A DNA stretch of 33,634 nt from contig DASUZB010000258.1 in the NCBI GenBank assembly GCA_036377075.1, forward strand, positions 1 to 33,634, in the 5' to 3' direction. The notes beneath the pieces were generated by a model, which was given only the letters and a program-made list of their open reading frames with translations, searched no databases and had not been told where the DNA came from. Origin of the DNA: DASUZB01 sp036377075 (lineage in GTDB: Bacteria > Actinomycetota > CALGFH01). Positions 8,113 through 15,552 of this stretch are shown here, one piece after another; position 1 is the first letter of the stretch, and the number at the start of each line of letters is the position of its first letter. The position numbers and the translations under genes were made by a program.

Positions 8113-8141
8113 TTGGCATGCCATGACGCCTTGTGTAGCAT
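8113..8141 (+). promoter_or_regulatory. Sigma70-type promoter TTGGCA-N17-TAGCAT with palindrome over -35
   Basis: TTGGCA at 8113-8118 and TAGCAT at 8136-8141 are separated by 17 nt. This leaves a roughly 100-nt leader before the Lrp/AsnC-domain gene at 8248. A perfect 10-bp palindrome TGGCATGCCA (8114-8123) covers the -35 box and would be well placed as a repressor or autoregulation site. The surrounding 7978-8247 interval holds no gene I can support. Confidence 0.5.
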
Positions 8142-8247
8142 GCGGCTCAGCTTTCGCCGTAAGGGGTGACGCCCTCTTTGTGAGCCATTGCCCCTTTCGG
8201 GACCGTCGCCTGAGCGGCGGCTCGCAACGCCAAGGAGGTCGGTGCTT

Positions 8248-8481
8248 GTGGTGACGGCGTACATCCTGATCCAAACGGAAGTGGGCAAGGCGGCCCAGGT
8301 CGCCAAGGAGATCGCGGAGATCAAGGGCGTCCAGCAGGCGGAGGACGTCACCGGTCCCTACGACGTGATCGTCCGGGCGGAGGCCGCCAACGTGGACGAC
8401 CTGGGCAAGCTGGTGGTCGCGCGGGTGCAGGCGGTGGACGGCATCACCCGCACCCTCACCTGCCCGGTGGTGCACCTGTAG
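8248..8481 (+). CDS. Stand-alone Lrp/AsnC ligand-binding (RAM) domain protein
   Basis: 77 residues that correspond to only the effector-binding alpha/beta sandwich of Lrp/AsnC regulators: AYILIQTEVGKAAQVAKEI, GPYDVIVRAEA and the C-terminal DGITRTLTCPVVHL. There is no helix-turn-helix. Such single-domain proteins occur widely in Actinomycetota, bind amino acids in family members studied, and assemble into rings. A role as a sensor or partner of a full Lrp is inference. GTG 8248 follows AAGGAGG (8232-8238) by 9 nt; a second GTG at 8251 is possible. It sits between PRTase/pckA and serC. Confidence 0.85.
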   Translation: MVTAYILIQTEVGKAAQVAKEIAEIKGVQQAEDVTGPYDVIVRAEAANVDDLGKLVVARVQAVDGITRTLTCPVVHL

Positions 8482-8505
8482 CCGGCGCGGCACGGCGCGG
8501 CCCCG

Positions 8506-9633
8506 CTAGGAGCTCAGCACCCCCGCCACGTGGTCGATCGCCCGGGTGAGGGTCTCGAGGTCGTCCGGCTCGACCGCCGGGTACATGCCGATGCGCAGCT
8601 GGTTGCGGCCGAGCTTGCGGTACGGCTCGGTGTCGACGATGCCGTTGGCGCGCAGCACCGCGGCGACGGTGGCGGCGTCGACCCCCGCGAGGTCGACCGT
8701 GGCCACGGTGCTCGAGCGCACCGACGGGTCGGCCACGAACGGCGTGGCGTAGTCGCTCGCGTCGGCCCAGCCGTACACCACCGCGGCCGACTCCTGGCAG
8801 CGCTTGACCGCCCAGGCAAGGCCCCCCTGCTGGTTGAGCCAGTCGAGCTGGTGGACGAAGAGGAACAGGGTGGCCAGCGCCGGGGTGTTGTAGGTCTGGT
8901 CGGCGCGGCTGTTCTCCAGGGCGGTCCGGAGGCTGAGCGTCGCCGGGATCCAGCGGCCGCCGTTGGCGATCGCCTCGGTCCTGGCGACCGCGTCCGGTGA
9001 CAGGATCGCCACCCAGAGGCCGCCGTCGGAGCCGAAGACCTTCTGCGGGGCCAGGTAGTACACGTCGAACTCGGCGGGGTCGACCGGCAGGCCGCCGGCG
9101 GCGGAGGTGGCGTCGACGCAGACCAGCCCGCGCGCGCCCGGCGGGCGTCGCACCGGCATGGCGACGCCGGTGGAGGTCTCGTTGTGGGTCAGCGCGTACA
9201 GGTCGACCTCGGGGTCCGGCCGCGGCTCCGGGTAGGAGCCGTAGGGCGCCTCGATCACCTGCGGCTCGGCCAGGTGCGGCGCGGCGGCCGCGGCGGCCGC
9301 GAACTTGGCGGAGAACTCGCCGAACACCAGGTGCTGGCTGCGCCGCTCGATCAGTGAGCTGACCGCCACGTCCCAGAACGCGGTGGAGCCGCCGTTGCCG
9401 AGCGCGACCTCGTAGCCGGCGGGCAGGTCGAAGAGGTCGGCGAGGCCGGCGCGCAGGCGCGCGACCATCGTGCGGACGCCCGCCTGGCGGTGGCTGGTGC
9501 CGAGGTAGGTGGGCGCGGCGTCGGCGAGCGCGGCGACCGCCTCCTGCCGCACCTTCGACGGTCCCGAGCCGAAGCGCCCGTCGCGGGGGCGCAGCCCGGT
9601 GGGCAGGGTGATGGCTGCTGGCTGGATCGGCAT
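8506..9633 (-). CDS. serC: Phosphoserine aminotransferase
   Basis: PLP enzyme of serine biosynthesis that transaminates 3-phosphohydroxypyruvate with glutamate. The 375 residues show the actinobacterial SerC N-terminus RPRDGRFGSGPSKVR, LGTSHRQAGV, THNETSTGVAMPV, VDATSAAGGLPVD, YYLAPQKVFGSDGG with the PLP-binding Lys, and the C-terminal GRNQLRIGMYPAVEPDDLE. ATG 9633 is chosen because it fits the family N-terminus; no good ribosome-binding site is visible. It diverges from the aminotransferase at 9702 across a 68-bp gap. Confidence 0.92.
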   Translation of the reverse strand: MPIQPAAITLPTGLRPRDGRFGSGPSKVRQEAVAALADAAPTYLGTSHRQAGVRTMVARLRAGLADLFDLPAGYEVALGNGGSTAFWDVAVSSLIERRSQHLVFGEFSAKFAAAAAAAPHLAEPQVIEAPYGSYPEPRPDPEVDLYALTHNETSTGVAMPVRRPPGARGLVCVDATSAAGGLPVDPAEFDVYYLAPQKVFGSDGGLWVAILSPDAVARTEAIANGGRWIPATLSLRTALENSRADQTYNTPALATLFLFVHQLDWLNQQGGLAWAVKRCQESAAVVYGWADASDYATPFVADPSVRSSTVATVDLAGVDAATVAAVLRANGIVDTEPYRKLGRNQLRIGMYPAVEPDDLETLTRAIDHVAGVLSS

Positions 9634-9641
9634 GGCCAGAG

Positions 9642-9658
9642 CTTGCCACAGGTGCAAG
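9642..9658. promoter_or_regulatory. Inverted repeat CTTGC-N7-GCAAG between divergent aminotransferase genes
   Basis: Two perfect 5-bp arms (9642-9646 and 9654-9658) lie in the short gap between serC and the plus-strand aminotransferase gene. Placement suits a shared operator. The arms are short, so chance is a real alternative. Confidence 0.25.
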
Positions 9659-9701
9659 GCTATGCGCGTGAAGCCAGGTCAGCCGAGGAGGCCGTCGCCG
9701 C

Positions 9702-10910
9702 ATGTCCAAGCCGCGCATCTCCGCCCGGGTCGCCGCCATCGCCGAGTCGGCCACGCTCGCCGTCGACGCCAAGGCGAAGGCGCTCAAGGCCGCCGGCGAG
9801 GACGTGATCGGCTTCGGCGCGGGCGAGCCCGACTTCCCCACCCCGGACCACGTCGTCGAGGCGGCGGCGCGCGCCTGCCGCGAGCCACGCTTCCACCACT
9901 ACACGCCGGCCGGGGGGCTGCCCGAGCTGCGCGCCGCCATCGCGGCGAAGACCGCCCACGACTCGGGCCTGCCGGCCGACGCCGCCCAGGTGCTCGTCAC
10001 CAACGGCGGCAAGCAGGCGATCTACGAGGCGTTCGCCACCCTGCTCGACCCCGGCGACGAGGTCCTGCTGCCGGCGCCGTACTGGGTCACCTACCCGGAG
10101 GCGATCGCGCTCGCCGGCGGCGTGCCCGTGCTGGTGGAGACGACCGCGGCCAGCGGCTTCCGGGTGGACGTCGAGCGGCTCGAGGCGGCCCGCACGCCGC
10201 GGACCAAGGCGCTGGTGTTCGTCTCGCCGTCCAACCCGACCGGCGCGGTCTACCCGGCCGACGAGGTCACCGCGATCGGCCGCTGGGCGGCCGGGCACGG
10301 CATCTGGGCCGTCTGCGACGAGATCTACGAGCACCTGGTGTACGGCGACAACCACTTCGCGTCGATGCCGGTGCGGGCGCCGGAGCTGGCCGACCGCTGC
10401 GTGGTGGTCAACGGGACCGCCAAGACCTACGCGATGACCGGCTGGCGGGTCGGCTGGATGGTCGCCCCCGCCGACGTCGTCCGGGCCGCCGCCAACCTGC
10501 AGTCGCACGCCACCTCCAACGTCTGCAACGTGGCACAGGCCGCCGCGCTGGCGGCGCTCCAGGGCGAGCAGGAGTCGGTCGCGCGCATGCGGGCCGCCTT
10601 CGACCGGCGCCGGCGGCGCATGCACGAGCTGCTGCTGAGCATCCCGGGGGTGGAGTGCGTGGAGCCGCAGGGCGCCTTCTACGCGTTCCCGTCGTTCGCG
10701 GGAGCGCTCGGCCGGCCGCTGCGCGGCCGCACCCCGACGACCACGATGGAGCTGGCCGAGGTGGTCCTCGAGGAGGCGAAGGTCGCGTTCGTGCCCGGCG
10801 AGGCCTTCGGCGCGCCCGGCCACGCGCGCTTCTCCTACGCGCTCGGCGACGAGGACCTGGTCGAGGGCGTCACCCGCGTCGCCAAGCTGCTCGGCGAGGG
10901 AAACGGGTAG
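9702..10910 (+). CDS. aspC: Class I/II pyridoxal-phosphate aminotransferase, aspartate aminotransferase type
   Basis: 402 residues of fold-type I subgroup I-gamma. Motifs are VIGFGAGEPDFPTPDHV, HHYTPAGGLPELRAAIA, VTNGGKQAIYEA, PSNPTGAVY, CDEIYEHLVYGD, the PLP lysine in NGTAKTYAMTGWRVGW, and the substrate-carboxylate Arg in HARFSYAL. Members transaminate aspartate with 2-oxoglutarate; some also act on aromatic or prephenate substrates. ATG 9702 has GAGGAGG about 10 nt upstream. The stop codon directly abuts the stop of the convergent Clp N-domain gene, with no room for a separate terminator. Confidence 0.9.
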   Translation: MSKPRISARVAAIAESATLAVDAKAKALKAAGEDVIGFGAGEPDFPTPDHVVEAAARACREPRFHHYTPAGGLPELRAAIAAKTAHDSGLPADAAQVLVTNGGKQAIYEAFATLLDPGDEVLLPAPYWVTYPEAIALAGGVPVLVETTAASGFRVDVERLEAARTPRTKALVFVSPSNPTGAVYPADEVTAIGRWAAGHGIWAVCDEIYEHLVYGDNHFASMPVRAPELADRCVVVNGTAKTYAMTGWRVGWMVAPADVVRAAANLQSHATSNVCNVAQAAALAALQGEQESVARMRAAFDRRRRRMHELLLSIPGVECVEPQGAFYAFPSFAGALGRPLRGRTPTTTMELAEVVLEEAKVAFVPGEAFGAPGHARFSYALGDEDLVEGVTRVAKLLGEGNG

Positions 10911-11843
10911 TCAGCCTGCCTCGGCGGCCGCGGCGCCGCCGAGCTCGATCCTGACGCTGGCCAGCTCCTTGTCGCGCACGCCGAAGACGGTCACGGTGAG
11001 CGCCTCGGTGCCGGCGGGCGGATCGGGCTGGAACACGGCCTGCTGGAACCGGAGCGCGGCAATGCCGCTGGCCGCCCCGCCGCTGAACTCGTAGTGGGTG
11101 CCGGCGGCGTCGCTCAGCAGGAACGACAGGACCAGCTCGGGCGCCAGCGCCAGCGTGCTGCCCGGCCCGGCGAACAGCGCGCTGCGCAGGATCGTCCAGC
11201 CCGACCAGAGCTCGAGCGAGACCAGCACCAGGCGCTCGCCTCCGGGCAGGGCGACCTCCTGCCCGAGCGGGACGACCCGGTTCAGCTTCGCCCGCTCCAC
11301 GCTGCCGAGCGGCAGCGCTCCCGGCGCCGCCAGGACACCGGCGGGCAGGCGCGGCGTCGACGGCGCCTCCGGGCGGCGTGCGGGTGCCTGCTCCAGCCCC
11401 TGCCCGCCCTCGGACTGGGCCAGATCGACCACCCGGCGGCGCACCTCGCCGAGGTCGAAGCCGAGCGCCACCAGCGCCTTGGTGGCGAGGCCCTCGCCCT
11501 CGCGGATCAGCCCGAGCAGGATGTGCTCGGTGCCGATGAAGTTGTCGCCGAGCTGCAGCGCCTCGCGCAGCGACAGCTCGAGGACCTTCTTGGCCCGCGG
11601 GGTGAACGGGATGTGCCCGCTCGGCGGGGTGTCGCCCGGGCCGACGAACGTCCCGACCTGGGTCCGCACCGCCTCCAGCGAGATGCCGAGGGACTCCATC
11701 GCCTGGCCGGCGACGCCCTCGCCCTCGTGGAGCACCCCGAGCAGGATGTGCTCGGTGCCGATGTAGTCGTGGTTGAGGAGCCTCGCCTCCTCCTGCGCGA
11801 GCACGACCGATCGCCGCGCCCGGTCGGTGAAGCGCTCGAACAT
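10911..11843 (-). CDS. Orphan ClpC N-terminal-domain protein with unknown beta-rich C-terminal domain
   Basis: Residues 1-145 are two Clp-N repeats almost indistinguishable from the N-domain of the unfoldase ClpC: FERFTDRARRSVVLAQEEAR, NHDYIGTEHILLGVLHEGEGVA, then GHIPFTPRAKKVLELSLREA and NFIGTEHILLGLIREGEG. Instead of AAA+ modules there is a Pro/Ala-rich linker (about 146-185) and a roughly 115-residue, probably all-beta region (LNRVVPLGQEVALPGGERLVLVSLELW ... VTVFGVRDKELASVRIEL is its span, 187-301). No Walker motif exists, so it cannot unfold proteins itself. By analogy with ClpC2 of mycobacteria it may bind phospho-arginine or adaptors and modulate ClpC; that is inference. The gene starts 15 nt after ddl and closes the operon. 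GGGGAGGGG precedes ATG 11843. Confidence 0.85.
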   Translation of the reverse strand: MFERFTDRARRSVVLAQEEARLLNHDYIGTEHILLGVLHEGEGVAGQAMESLGISLEAVRTQVGTFVGPGDTPPSGHIPFTPRAKKVLELSLREALQLGDNFIGTEHILLGLIREGEGLATKALVALGFDLGEVRRRVVDLAQSEGGQGLEQAPARRPEAPSTPRLPAGVLAAPGALPLGSVERAKLNRVVPLGQEVALPGGERLVLVSLELWSGWTILRSALFAGPGSTLALAPELVLSFLLSDAAGTHYEFSGGAASGIAALRFQQAVFQPDPPAGTEALTVTVFGVRDKELASVRIELGGAAAAEAG

Positions 11844-11858
11844 GGCCCCTCCCCGCCT

Positions 11859-12962
11859 TCAGCCCTTCTTTGCCTCGTGCCGCTCGATCGCAAGCTCGAC
11901 CAAGCGTGCGATCAGCTCAGGGTAGGCCAATCCGGAGGCGGACCAAAGTAGCGGGAACATGCTCTTGGGGGTGAACCCGGGGATGGTGTTCACCTCGTTG
12001 AGCAGCACCTCGCCGGTGGCCTCGAGGTAGAAGAAGTCCACCCGGGCGAAGCCCTCGCAGTCCAGCGCCTGGAAGGCGCGGACGGCCAGCTCGCGCACCC
12101 GCGCGGTGACCTCGTCCCCGACCGGCGCGGGGATCAGCAGCTGCAGCGACTCGTCGAGGTACTTCGCCTCGAAGTCGTAGAACTCGTTGCCCGGCACCAC
12201 CTCGCCGACCAGGCTGGTCTCCGGCCGGTCGTTGCCGACCACGCCGACCTCCAGCTCGCGCGCTGCCACGCCCTGCTCCACCAGGGCCTTGGCGTCGTGG
12301 GCGAAGGCCTCGTCCAGGCCCATGCCGAGGTCGTCGGCGATCTTCACCTTGTTGATCCCGATCGAGGAGCCGAGCCGGGACGGCTTGACGAACACCGGGA
12401 AGGTGAAGCGCTCGGCCACCTCGGCGGCGACCCGGGCCGGGTCGGCGCGCCAGTCGCGTTCGCGGACCACCAGGAAGGGGACCTGGGGCAGGCCGCGCTC
12501 GGCGAACACCACCTTGGCCATGGCCTTGTCCATCGCCAGGGCGGAGGCGAGCACGCCGGCGCCCACGTAGGGCAGGTCGGCGAGCTCGAACAGGCCCTGC
12601 ACGGTGCCGTCCTCGCCGTAGGGGCCGTGCAGGATCGGGAAGACGACGTCGACCTGGCCGACGGAGGTGCCCGCCGTGGGCACGGTGAGCTCGGTGAGGG
12701 CGGCCGAGCGCTGCTCGGGGCGCAGGGCGATCGCGGTGCCGGCCGCGTCCACCTCCGGCAGGCCGCCCTCGGGAGCGACCAGCTCCCCCGGCGGGGTGTC
12801 CGGCAGCACCCAGGAGCCGCCGCGGGTGATCCCGATCGGCACCACCTCGAACCGCTCCGGGTCGAGCGCCTCGATCACCGAGCGGGCCGAGACGACCGAC
12901 ACGGCGTGCTCGGCCGAGCGGCCGCCGTACAGCAACGCGAGGCGAATCCTGCGCTTGCTCAT
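11859..12962 (-). CDS. ddl: D-alanine--D-alanine ligase
   Basis: ATP-grasp ligase that makes the D-Ala-D-Ala dipeptide for peptidoglycan. The 367 residues show LLYGGRSAEHAVSVVSA, VFPILHGPYGEDGTVQG, FVKPSRLGSSIGINKV, GNEFYDFEAKY in the omega loop, ARVDFFYLEATGEVLLNEVNTIPGFT with the metal-binding residues spread over 300-330. The Tyr/Phe-containing omega loop is that of D-Ala ligases; VanA-type D-lactate ligases differ here, so this is the housekeeping enzyme. ATG 12962 overlaps the stop of the preceding PLP enzyme as ATGA, implying translational coupling. It contrasts with the van-type sensor genes far downstream, which it does not adjoin. Confidence 0.94.
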   Translation of the reverse strand: MSKRRIRLALLYGGRSAEHAVSVVSARSVIEALDPERFEVVPIGITRGGSWVLPDTPPGELVAPEGGLPEVDAAGTAIALRPEQRSAALTELTVPTAGTSVGQVDVVFPILHGPYGEDGTVQGLFELADLPYVGAGVLASALAMDKAMAKVVFAERGLPQVPFLVVRERDWRADPARVAAEVAERFTFPVFVKPSRLGSSIGINKVKIADDLGMGLDEAFAHDAKALVEQGVAARELEVGVVGNDRPETSLVGEVVPGNEFYDFEAKYLDESLQLLIPAPVGDEVTARVRELAVRAFQALDCEGFARVDFFYLEATGEVLLNEVNTIPGFTPKSMFPLLWSASGLAYPELIARLVELAIERHEAKKG

Positions 12963-14161
12963 GCCACCTCCAGGGCGTCGGTGAAGTCCGCGATCAGGTC
13001 GTCGGCATCCTCCAGGCCGCACGAGACCCGCACCATCCCCTCGCCGATGCCGGCGGCGGCCAGGGCGGCGGCGTCGAGCTGGCGGTGGGTGGTCGACGCG
13101 GGGTGGGACACCAGCGTCTCCGGTCCGCCGAGGGACGGGGCCAGCAGCGCCACCCGGGTGGCCTCGATGAAGCGCCGCCCGGCCTCGCGGCCGCCGTCGA
13201 GGTCGAAGGAGAGGAAGCCGCCGAAGCCGTCGAGCAGCCGGCAGGCGACCTCGTGGCTGGGGTGGCCGGGCAGGCCCGGCCAGTGCACCCGGGTCACCTT
13301 CGGGTGCCCGGCGAGCAGCGCGGCGAGGGCGGCGGCGTTGGCGCCGTGGTGCCGCATGCGCAGCGCGAGCGTCTTGACCCCGCGCAGCACCAGCCAGGAG
13401 GCGAACGGGTCGGGCGAGGCGCCCAGGTCGATCATGGTCAGCCAGGCGCGGTGGTGCTGCTCGGGGTCGGCGAACAGGGCCAGCCCGCCGACCACGTCGG
13501 CGTGGCCGCCGAGGTACTTGGTGGCGGAGTGGACCACCACGGCGGCGCCGTGCTCGATCGGGCGGCACAGGTAGGGCGAGGCGACCGTGTTGTCGACCAC
13601 CAGCGGGACGCCGGCCGCGCGGGCCAGCCCGGCGAGCGCCGGCAGGTCGGCCACGGTCATGGTCGGGTTGGCGATCGTCTCGGCGTAGATCGCGCGGGTG
13701 GTCGGGCGCAGCGCGCCCTCGACCGCCGCCAGGTCGGCGACGTCGACGAGGCTGACCTCGATCCCCAGGCGCGCCGCGACGGTGGTCAGCAGCGAGTAGG
13801 TGCCGCCGTAGAGGGCGCGCTGCGCCACCAGGTGGTCGCCCGCGCCGGCGAGGCTGAGCAGCACCGCCGAGATCGCGCCCATGCCGGAGGCGGTCGCCAT
13901 GCCCTGCGCGGCCCCTTCGAGGTCGGCGACGGTGGCCTCGAGGGCGGCGCTGGTGGGGTTCTCGTAGCGGGTGTAGACGAAGCCCTCGCGCGGCTGGTGC
14001 AGCGTGTGGGCGTAGTGCTCGGCGTCGTCGAAGGAGAAGGTCGACGTCTGCCAGATCGGCACGGCGAGCGGCGGCTCGGCCGGGGCCGGCCCGCGCACGC
14101 CGTGCACCGCCCTGGTGGCGAAGCCGCGCCGCTGGGGTTCGCTCGGCATGCCGGCCGCCAC
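12959..14161 (-). CDS. Cys/Met metabolism PLP enzyme (cystathionine gamma-synthase / gamma-lyase family)
   Basis: 400 residues of the trans-sulfuration family. Visible are FATRAVHG, PPLAVPIWQTSTF, YTRYENPTSAALEATVADLEG, the PLP lysine in VHSATKYLGGHADVVGG, and the C-terminal SLGGPETLVSHPASTTH. It could be cystathionine gamma-synthase, gamma-lyase, O-acetylhomoserine sulfhydrylase or methionine gamma-lyase; sequence inspection does not separate these. The start GTG 14161 follows GAGGG by 6 nt; ATG 14149 is an alternative. It lies 2 nt after the PH-domain gene and overlaps ddl by 4 nt, within a five-gene operon. Confidence 0.88.
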   Translation of the reverse strand: MAAGMPSEPQRRGFATRAVHGVRGPAPAEPPLAVPIWQTSTFSFDDAEHYAHTLHQPREGFVYTRYENPTSAALEATVADLEGAAQGMATASGMGAISAVLLSLAGAGDHLVAQRALYGGTYSLLTTVAARLGIEVSLVDVADLAAVEGALRPTTRAIYAETIANPTMTVADLPALAGLARAAGVPLVVDNTVASPYLCRPIEHGAAVVVHSATKYLGGHADVVGGLALFADPEQHHRAWLTMIDLGASPDPFASWLVLRGVKTLALRMRHHGANAAALAALLAGHPKVTRVHWPGLPGHPSHEVACRLLDGFGGFLSFDLDGGREAGRRFIEATRVALLAPSLGGPETLVSHPASTTHRQLDAAALAAAGIGEGMVRVSCGLEDADDLIADFTDALEVA

Positions 14162-14163
14162 CC

Positions 14164-14691
14164 TCAGCCCTCGGCCCCGCCGAGGTGGCCGGCTGCCTCG
14201 GTCGCCCGCGCCAGCACGCGGGCGCGGAAGCGTCGCGCCTGGGCGCTGCCGCGGACGCCGCGGACCCGGTGGGCGCGGCCGTCCCGGTCGACCAGCCGGG
14301 TGCGGCCGTGGCCGATCTCCACCGCCGACAGCTGGTCGTAACGCCAGCGCCTGGCCCCGCCCAGGCGGCGCAGGACCACCCCGTCGCGGTCCAGCTCGGC
14401 CACCCAGACGCGGGCGCGCAGGCCGGCGACGGCCAGGCTGTAGGCGGCGAGCACCGTCCAGAGCAGCGAGGCCGCGGCCAGCGAGGTGGCGGTCCCCTCC
14501 CCCGCCTGGAGCGACAGGCCGAGCAGCACCGAGGCCAGCGCGGCCTCCAGCAGGCCGCTGCTGAGGGCGTGGAGCACGCCGCCGGGCTGGAAGCGCTCCA
14601 CCTCGCCGCGCTCCGGCGGCGCAGGTCGGCCGTCCGGATCCACCGGGGCGGGTCCGGACCGTTCGGCTCGGGGGGTGGGGGGAGCGGACAC
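14164..14691 (-). CDS. PH-domain-like membrane protein
   Basis: 175 residues. A Pro-rich N-terminal tail (about 1-40) is followed by two hydrophobic helices (around 48-65 and 75-97), then a basic domain with RVWVAELDRDGVVLRRLGG and WRYDQLSAVEIGHGRTRL, which resembles the bacterial PH (bPH_6) family. These small proteins are common in Actinomycetota and have no assigned function. GTG 14691 is chosen because GAGGAAG lies 8 nt upstream. It is second in the plsC operon, with 26 nt before it and 2 nt after. Confidence 0.65.
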   Translation of the reverse strand: MSAPPTPRAERSGPAPVDPDGRPAPPERGEVERFQPGGVLHALSSGLLEAALASVLLGLSLQAGEGTATSLAAASLLWTVLAAYSLAVAGLRARVWVAELDRDGVVLRRLGGARRWRYDQLSAVEIGHGRTRLVDRDGRAHRVRGVRGSAQARRFRARVLARATEAAGHLGGAEG

Positions 14692-14717
14692 GGCGTGGCT
14701 TCCTCGAGGTCGGGATC

Positions 14718-15428
14718 TCAGGGCGACGAGGCCTCGCCCGCCGCCCGGCGAAGGTACCAGTCGGGCGGGCTCCAGCCGGCGCGGGCCTCCTCGACCAGGG
14801 TGGTGATCGCGCCCATCACCCGGTCGCGGGCGTCGTTGAGCTGGTCGAGGGTCGCCTCCGGCCCGAGGCCGAGGTCGATCGGCGGGCCGGCGCGGACCAC
14901 CACCCTGATGCCGCGGCGGAACGGGCCCACCCTGCCGCGGGTGAACAGCAGGTGCGCACCCCACATGCCGACCGGCACCACCGGCGCGCCGGTCAGCGCG
15001 GCCAGCCGGGCGACCCCGTTCTTGGCCGGCCCCGGCATGAAGTCGGGGTTGCGGGTGGTGGTGCCCTCCGGGTAGATGGCGACCGCGGCGCCCTCCCGCA
15101 TCGCCTCGACCGCGGCCGACAGCGAGCGGACGGCGTCACGGGTCTCGCGGTACACCGGGATCTGGCCGGCGCCGAGCATGATGAAGCGCATCAACCGCTT
15201 CTCGAACAGCTCGGACTTGGCCAGGAAGCGCACCTCCCGTCCCGCCGAGTCGATGAACACGCCGAGGCACAGCGGGTCGAAGTAGGAGGTGTGGTTGGCC
15301 GCCACGATCACCGGCCCGGTGGCGGGGATGTGCTGGGCACCCTGCAGCTCCAGCCGGACCCAGAAGCGGATGACCGGCGGGACCACGAGCTTGGCCAGGG
15401 CGTACACCGGCCGGCGCTGACGAGCCAT
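14718..15428 (-). CDS. plsC: 1-acyl-sn-glycerol-3-phosphate acyltransferase (PlsC family)
   Basis: Membrane-associated acyltransferase that adds the second acyl chain in phosphatidic acid synthesis. The 236 residues contain the catalytic NHTSYFD (His46 to Asp51), the acyl-acceptor motif IYPEGTTTRNP, and GAPVVPVGMWG; a hydrophobic N-terminal helix fits membrane association. ATG 15428 is 9 nt after TACGAT (minus strand 15438-15443), a -10-like box, so the transcript may be nearly leaderless. An ATG at 15464 would add 12 residues. This is the first gene of the operon and diverges from cofC. Confidence 0.88.
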   Translation of the reverse strand: MARQRRPVYALAKLVVPPVIRFWVRLELQGAQHIPATGPVIVAANHTSYFDPLCLGVFIDSAGREVRFLAKSELFEKRLMRFIMLGAGQIPVYRETRDAVRSLSAAVEAMREGAAVAIYPEGTTTRNPDFMPGPAKNGVARLAALTGAPVVPVGMWGAHLLFTRGRVGPFRRGIRVVVRAGPPIDLGLGPEATLDQLNDARDRVMGAITTLVEEARAGWSPPDWYLRRAAGEASSP

Positions 15429-15456
15429 GACCGCCGGATCGTACCGCTGATCAACC

Positions 15457-15536
15457 CGGGGCATCCGGTGAGGCTCGTACCACCGGAGGGAGTCGGCCGC
15501 CTCGGCCGCAGTCGCCCTGCCTGCGGGGCATCCGGT
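15457..15536. repeat. 13-bp perfect direct repeat CGGGGCATCCGGT in the plsC/cofC divergent region
   Basis: Copies lie at 15457-15469 and 15524-15536, 67 bp apart start to start, within the 124-bp gap between two divergent genes. One copy flanks each likely promoter. The spacing is near 6.4 helical turns. Binding by a shared regulator is an inference. Confidence 0.55.
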
Positions 15537-15539
15537 TGC

Positions 15540-15545
15540 TATCGT
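15540..15545 (+). promoter_or_regulatory. -10-like TATCGT for leaderless cofC transcription
   Basis: TATCGT ends 7 nt before GTG 15553, the distance expected when transcription starts at the start codon. No ribosome-binding site precedes the gene. No convincing -35 box is seen. Confidence 0.35.
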
Positions 15546-15552
15546 CGCTGCC

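Noticed and set aside
9643..9666. TTGCCA and TATGCG as a promoter for the aminotransferase gene
   Set aside because: The boxes are only 12 nt apart, too close for a sigma70-type promoter.
11859..12962. The D-Ala ligase as VanA-type resistance ligase linked to vanRS
   Set aside because: Its omega loop EFYDFEAKY is of D-Ala-D-Ala type, it lies about 15 kb from vanRS-like, and vanH and vanX are missing.
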